Assembly (NCBI GenBank): GCA_965203915.1
Contig: OZ241918.1
Span: 558,001 to 622,000 of the forward strand
Direction: 5' to 3'
Length of the DNA stretch: 64,000 nucleotides
From: JASGCL01 sp965203915
GTDB lineage: Bacteria; Pseudomonadota; Alphaproteobacteria; JASGCL01
Numbering within the stretch: position 1 is the stretch's first letter; every line of letters starts with the position of its first letter. Both the position numbers and the translations under genes were made by a program. The notes below the pieces were generated by a model. The model was not told the origin of the DNA, ran no database searches, and was given only the letters and a program-made list of their open reading frames with translations. Positions 60,904 through 64,000 of this stretch are shown piece after piece.

Positions 60904-63692
60904 CCATCAATGACGTGGAGACATCTGCGCGGGAGTTAGCCAAGACATTCATAAGCGGTATCGCGCTAAACGAAAACAATGCGATAGGTGATTCGGTGGG
61001 GCAATTTGCAACATTGGCTGGCGGGAAGGTTGTTACTTACAGCCTTGGTGGGACGGACGCCAATTATTTCACCATCGATAGCAATGGTAATTTAAAATTA
61101 AAGTCGGTTTTGGATTTTGAAGATACGGGGCATGCCGCCAAAAATTATAGCGTGGTGGTGACGGCGAAGTCGAACGATGCGAGCCCCGCCATTAGTCAAT
61201 TATTTGTGTTGAGTTTGGGCAATGTGAATGAAGCAACAGGTTTTGTCGCTACGACAACAGGCGGTGCCGTTAGCGAAAATAATACGGTGGGTTTGGTGGT
61301 GGGTAATTTCTTGGCGACCGATGGCGATGGGGTGGCGGTAATTTATGATGTAAGTGGCGCGGACGCCAATTATTTCACCATCGATGCCACTGGTAATTTA
61401 AAATTAAAGTCGGTTCTGGATTTTGAAGACCTAAACCGCACCGCGCACAATTACAGCGTGTTGGTGACGGCGAAGGCGAGCGATGCAAGTGGTGCGATAA
61501 GTCAATTATTTATTTTGAGTTTGGGCAATGTGAATGAAGCAACAGGTTTTGTCGCCACGACAACGGGTGCGGCCCTTAGCGAAAATAATGCGGTGGGGGT
61601 TATTGTAGGAAATTTCTTGGCGACCGATGGTGATGGGGCGGTGGTGACATATGGTATTGGTGGGACGGACGCCAATTATTTTACCATCGATGCCACTGGC
61701 AATCTCAGGTTAATATCAAGTTTGGATTTTGAAGATGTGGGGCATAACGCCAACAATTACACGGTTGTCGTAACGGCGAAGGCGAGTGATGCGAGCGGCG
61801 CGATTAGTCAATTGTTTGTTTTGAGTTTGGGCAATGTGAATGAAGCAACAGGTTTTGTCGCCACGACAACGGGTGCGGCCGTTAGTGAAAATAATGCAGT
61901 GGGTGTTGTGGTGGGTAATTTCCTAGCAACCGATGGTGATGGGGTGGCGGTGAATTATGATTTAAGTGGAGCCGATGCCAATTATTTTACCATCGACAGC
62001 AATGGTAATTTAAAATTAAAGTCGGTTCTGGATTTTGAAGACCTAAACCATACCGCCAAAAATTATAGCGTGATGGTGACGGCGAAGTCGAGCGATACGA
62101 GCGGTGCCATTAGCCAAGTTTTCGTCTTAACCCTTGGCAATATCAATGAAGCAACAGGTTTTGTCGCCGCACCAACCAGTGGTGGAGCGACGAGCGAAAA
62201 CAATGCAGTGGGCGTGGTCATCGCCAATTTTCTGGCAACCGATGGTGATGGGGCGGTGGTGACTTATGATTTAAGTGGGACGGACGCCAATTATTTTACC
62301 ATCGACAGCAACGGTAATTTAAAATTAATATCGGTTTTGGATATTGAAGATGCGAATCACGCCGCGCACAATTACACGGTTGTCGTGACGGCAAAGGCGA
62401 GCGATGCTAGCCCCGCCATTAGCCAACTCTTCGTCTTAACCCTTGGCAATATTGATGAAGCAACAGGTTTTGTCGCCACGCCGACCAGTGGCGTGGCGAT
62501 AAGCGAAAACAATACGGTGGGAACGGGTGGAGCGATAAGCGAAAACAATGCGGTGGGTTTTGTGGTTGGTAATTTCCTGGCAACCGATGGTGATGGAGCG
62601 GCGGTGATATATGATGTAAGTGGCGCGGATGCCAATTATTTCACCATCGACAGCAATGGTAATTTAAAATTAATATCGGTTTTGGATATTGAAGACCTAA
62701 ACCACACCGCCCATAATTACACGGTTGTCGTAACGGCAAAGTCGAGCGATGTCAGCCCCGCCATTAGCCAACTCTTCGTCCTAACCCTTGGTAATGCGGA
62801 TGATACAACCAGGTTCGTTACCGCACCCACAGGCAGCGCGATGAGCGAAAACAATGCAGTGGGGATAGTGGTGGGTAATTTCTTGGCGACCGATGGTGAT
62901 GGGGCGGCGGTGATATATGATGTAAGTGGCGCGGACGCCAATTATTTCACTATCGACAGCAATGGTAATTTAAAATTAATATCGGTTTTGGATATTGAAG
63001 ATGCGAATCACGCCGCCCATAATTATACGGTTCTCATAACGGCAAAGTCGAGTGATGCAAGCGGCGCGATAAGTCAACTCTTCATCTTAACCCTTGGCAA
63101 TATTGATGAAGCAACCAGTTTTGTCGCTACGCCGACCAGTGGCGTGGCGATAAGCGAAAATAATGCGGTGGGTTTTGTGGTGGGTAATTTCTTGGCGACC
63201 GATGGTGATGGAGCGGCGGTGATATATGATGTAAGTGGAGCGGACGCCAATTATTTTACCATCGATGCCACTGGTAATCTAAAATTAATATCAAGTTTAG
63301 ATTTCGAAGACCTAAACCACGCCACCAACAATTACACGGTTGTCGTGACGGTGAATCCGATCGATGCCAGCGGTGCGATAAGCCAACTCTTCGTCTTAAC
63401 TCTTGGCAATATTGATGAAGCAACAGGTTTTGCCGCTACGCCGACCAGTGGCAGTGCGATAAGTGAAAATAATGCAGTCGGGGTGGTGGTTGGTAATTTC
63501 CTGGCGACCGATGGCGATGGGGCGGCGGTGATATATGATGTAAGTGGGACGGATGCCAATTATTTTACTATCGATAGCAATGGTAATTTAAAATTAAAGT
63601 CGATTTTGGATTTTGAAGATACGGGGGGCACACCGCCAAAAATTATAGCGTGGTGGTCATGGCGAAGGCAACCGATGCGAGCGGTGCGATAA
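60870..63692 (+). CDS. fifth cadherin-repeat protein, middle segment between two frameshifts
   Basis: An open frame of 940 codons that continues the upstream segment in the -1 frame. A GTG at 60870 could be called as a start but is probably not one; it overlaps the upstream frame by 34 bases. From about 60950 it encodes around nine single cadherin-like repeats of about 102 residues (306-309 bases), with a conserved core ENNAVG-VVGNFLATDGDG, GTDANYFTIDSNGNLKL and LDFED. At 62500-62560 the ISENN stretch is duplicated inside one repeat. A second frameshift occurs in a run of six G (63623-63628); the closest sister repeat at about 61122 has four. After it the frame reads an unrelated tail ending at 63692. 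Confidence 0.75.
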   Translation: MGGHISQLFILTINDVETSARELAKTFISGIALNENNAIGDSVGQFATLAGGKVVTYSLGGTDANYFTIDSNGNLKLKSVLDFEDTGHAAKNYSVVVTAKSNDASPAISQLFVLSLGNVNEATGFVATTTGGAVSENNTVGLVVGNFLATDGDGVAVIYDVSGADANYFTIDATGNLKLKSVLDFEDLNRTAHNYSVLVTAKASDASGAISQLFILSLGNVNEATGFVATTTGAALSENNAVGVIVGNFLATDGDGAVVTYGIGGTDANYFTIDATGNLRLISSLDFEDVGHNANNYTVVVTAKASDASGAISQLFVLSLGNVNEATGFVATTTGAAVSENNAVGVVVGNFLATDGDGVAVNYDLSGADANYFTIDSNGNLKLKSVLDFEDLNHTAKNYSVMVTAKSSDTSGAISQVFVLTLGNINEATGFVAAPTSGGATSENNAVGVVIANFLATDGDGAVVTYDLSGTDANYFTIDSNGNLKLISVLDIEDANHAAHNYTVVVTAKASDASPAISQLFVLTLGNIDEATGFVATPTSGVAISENNTVGTGGAISENNAVGFVVGNFLATDGDGAAVIYDVSGADANYFTIDSNGNLKLISVLDIEDLNHTAHNYTVVVTAKSSDVSPAISQLFVLTLGNADDTTRFVTAPTGSAMSENNAVGIVVGNFLATDGDGAAVIYDVSGADANYFTIDSNGNLKLISVLDIEDANHAAHNYTVLITAKSSDASGAISQLFILTLGNIDEATSFVATPTSGVAISENNAVGFVVGNFLATDGDGAAVIYDVSGADANYFTIDATGNLKLISSLDFEDLNHATNNYTVVVTVNPIDASGAISQLFVLTLGNIDEATGFAATPTSGSAISENNAVGVVVGNFLATDGDGAAVIYDVSGTDANYFTIDSNGNLKLKSILDFEDTGGTPPKIIAWWSWRRQPMRAVR
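62453..62760 (+). repeat. one of the ~306-bp single-domain repeats, with internal duplication
   Basis: The repeats of the fifth gene recur every 306-309 bases (GCAACAGG landmarks near 61233, 61539, 61845, 62151 and 62460). This copy is longer by an internal tandem duplication of the AISENN-VG stretch (about 62498-62555). Confidence 0.7.
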
Positions 63693-64000
63693 GTCAATTA
63701 TTTATTTTGAGTTTGGGTAATGTGGATGAAGCGGCGGGTTTTGTCGCTACGACAACAGGCGGTGCCGTTAGTGAAAATAATGCGGTGGGTTTGGTGGTGG
63801 GTAATTTTCTGGCGACCGATGGTGATAAGGTGGCTGTTACCTACAGCCTTGGTGGGACTGATGCCAATTATTTCACCATCGATAGCAATGGCAATTTAAA
63901 ATTAATATCGGTTTTGGATATTGAAGATGCGAATCACGCCGCTCACAATTATACGGTTGTCATAACGGCGAAGGCGACCGATGCCAGCCCCGCCATTAGC
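63629..64000 (+). CDS. fifth cadherin-repeat protein, 3' segment (runs off the window)
   Basis: After the G6 run the family sequence resumes as HTAKNYSVVVMAKATDAS in the -1 frame and stays open to the last base. It encodes the end of one repeat and a further repeat (ENNAVGLVVGNF, TDGDKVAVTYSLGGTDANYF, LDIEDANHAAHNY). An ATG at 63659 might be called as a start but is internal to a repeat. The true gene end lies beyond the window. Confidence 0.7.

Noticed and set aside
60870..63630. Programmed -1 ribosomal frameshifting at the G GGG GGC sites of the fifth gene
   Set aside because: The same heptamer in the same register occurs in intact giant genes (for example near 21533, where LAGGT is read straight through), and I see no strong stimulatory hairpin. 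Homopolymer error or slippage is simpler.
15822..64000. Insertion sequences or transposases as the cause of the gene amplification
   Set aside because: No transposase, terminal inverted repeats or target-site duplications were seen at the array edges or in the spacers.

Overview
The window looks like a chromosome segment of an alphaproteobacterium. The F0 genes of ATP synthase run atpB-atpE-atpF'-atpF with a separate b' subunit and no F1 genes beside them, as is usual in that class. A long aerobic-type CobN, a GlnA with an adenylylation tyrosine, and an etfB-etfA pair fit the same picture. No rRNA gene or species-level marker is present, so I do not name a genus.

Region 1 (1-15.8 kb) is ordinary housekeeping DNA. 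The plus strand carries the 3' end of asd, lspA, tRNA-Val(UAC), a GtrA-like membrane protein, a large polytopic membrane protein (GT-C or DUF6056-like), an N6-adenine DNA methyltransferase and etfB-etfA. A convergent minus-strand block follows: obg, glnA with a clear intrinsic terminator, then cobN, atpB, atpE, atpF' and atpF. The last five are so tightly spaced that cobN may share a transcript with the F0 genes.

Region 2 (15.9-59.5 kb) is the striking part. It is a head-to-tail tandem array of four giant genes of 2883, 3484, 3709 and 3942 codons on the plus strand. Their products consist almost entirely of cadherin-like repeats, about 21, 26, 28 and 30 by counting the DYE-type motif. The genes are separated by 370-bp spacers that are the same length and, as far as I can read, the same sequence. 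Each spacer carries the stop-codon hairpin of the gene before it and a strong sigma70-type promoter for the next. Within the genes a 699/702-bp (233/234-residue) two-domain unit is tandemly repeated and its copy number changes from gene to gene. Genes 3 and 4 are almost identical and differ chiefly by one extra 699-bp unit. Gene 3 looks like a chimera of a gene-1-like head and a gene-2-like tail. Each protein has two non-repetitive inserts, which are the most variable parts, and a conserved C-terminal block of about 190 residues. None shows an N-terminal signal peptide. Long G tracts (up to nine) lie in frame. A remnant of another gene end lies upstream of gene 1.

Region 3 (59.5-64 kb) holds a fifth, more diverged family member with shorter units of about 102 residues. 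It is broken by two frameshifts, both at G runs, and runs off the window.

My reading is that the array is a set of giant surface or secreted adhesin-like proteins, probably type I secretion substrates, diversified by recombination between identical repeats and possibly by slippage at G tracts. The secretion genes are not in the window. Assembly collapse or expansion of such repeats cannot be excluded from sequence alone.
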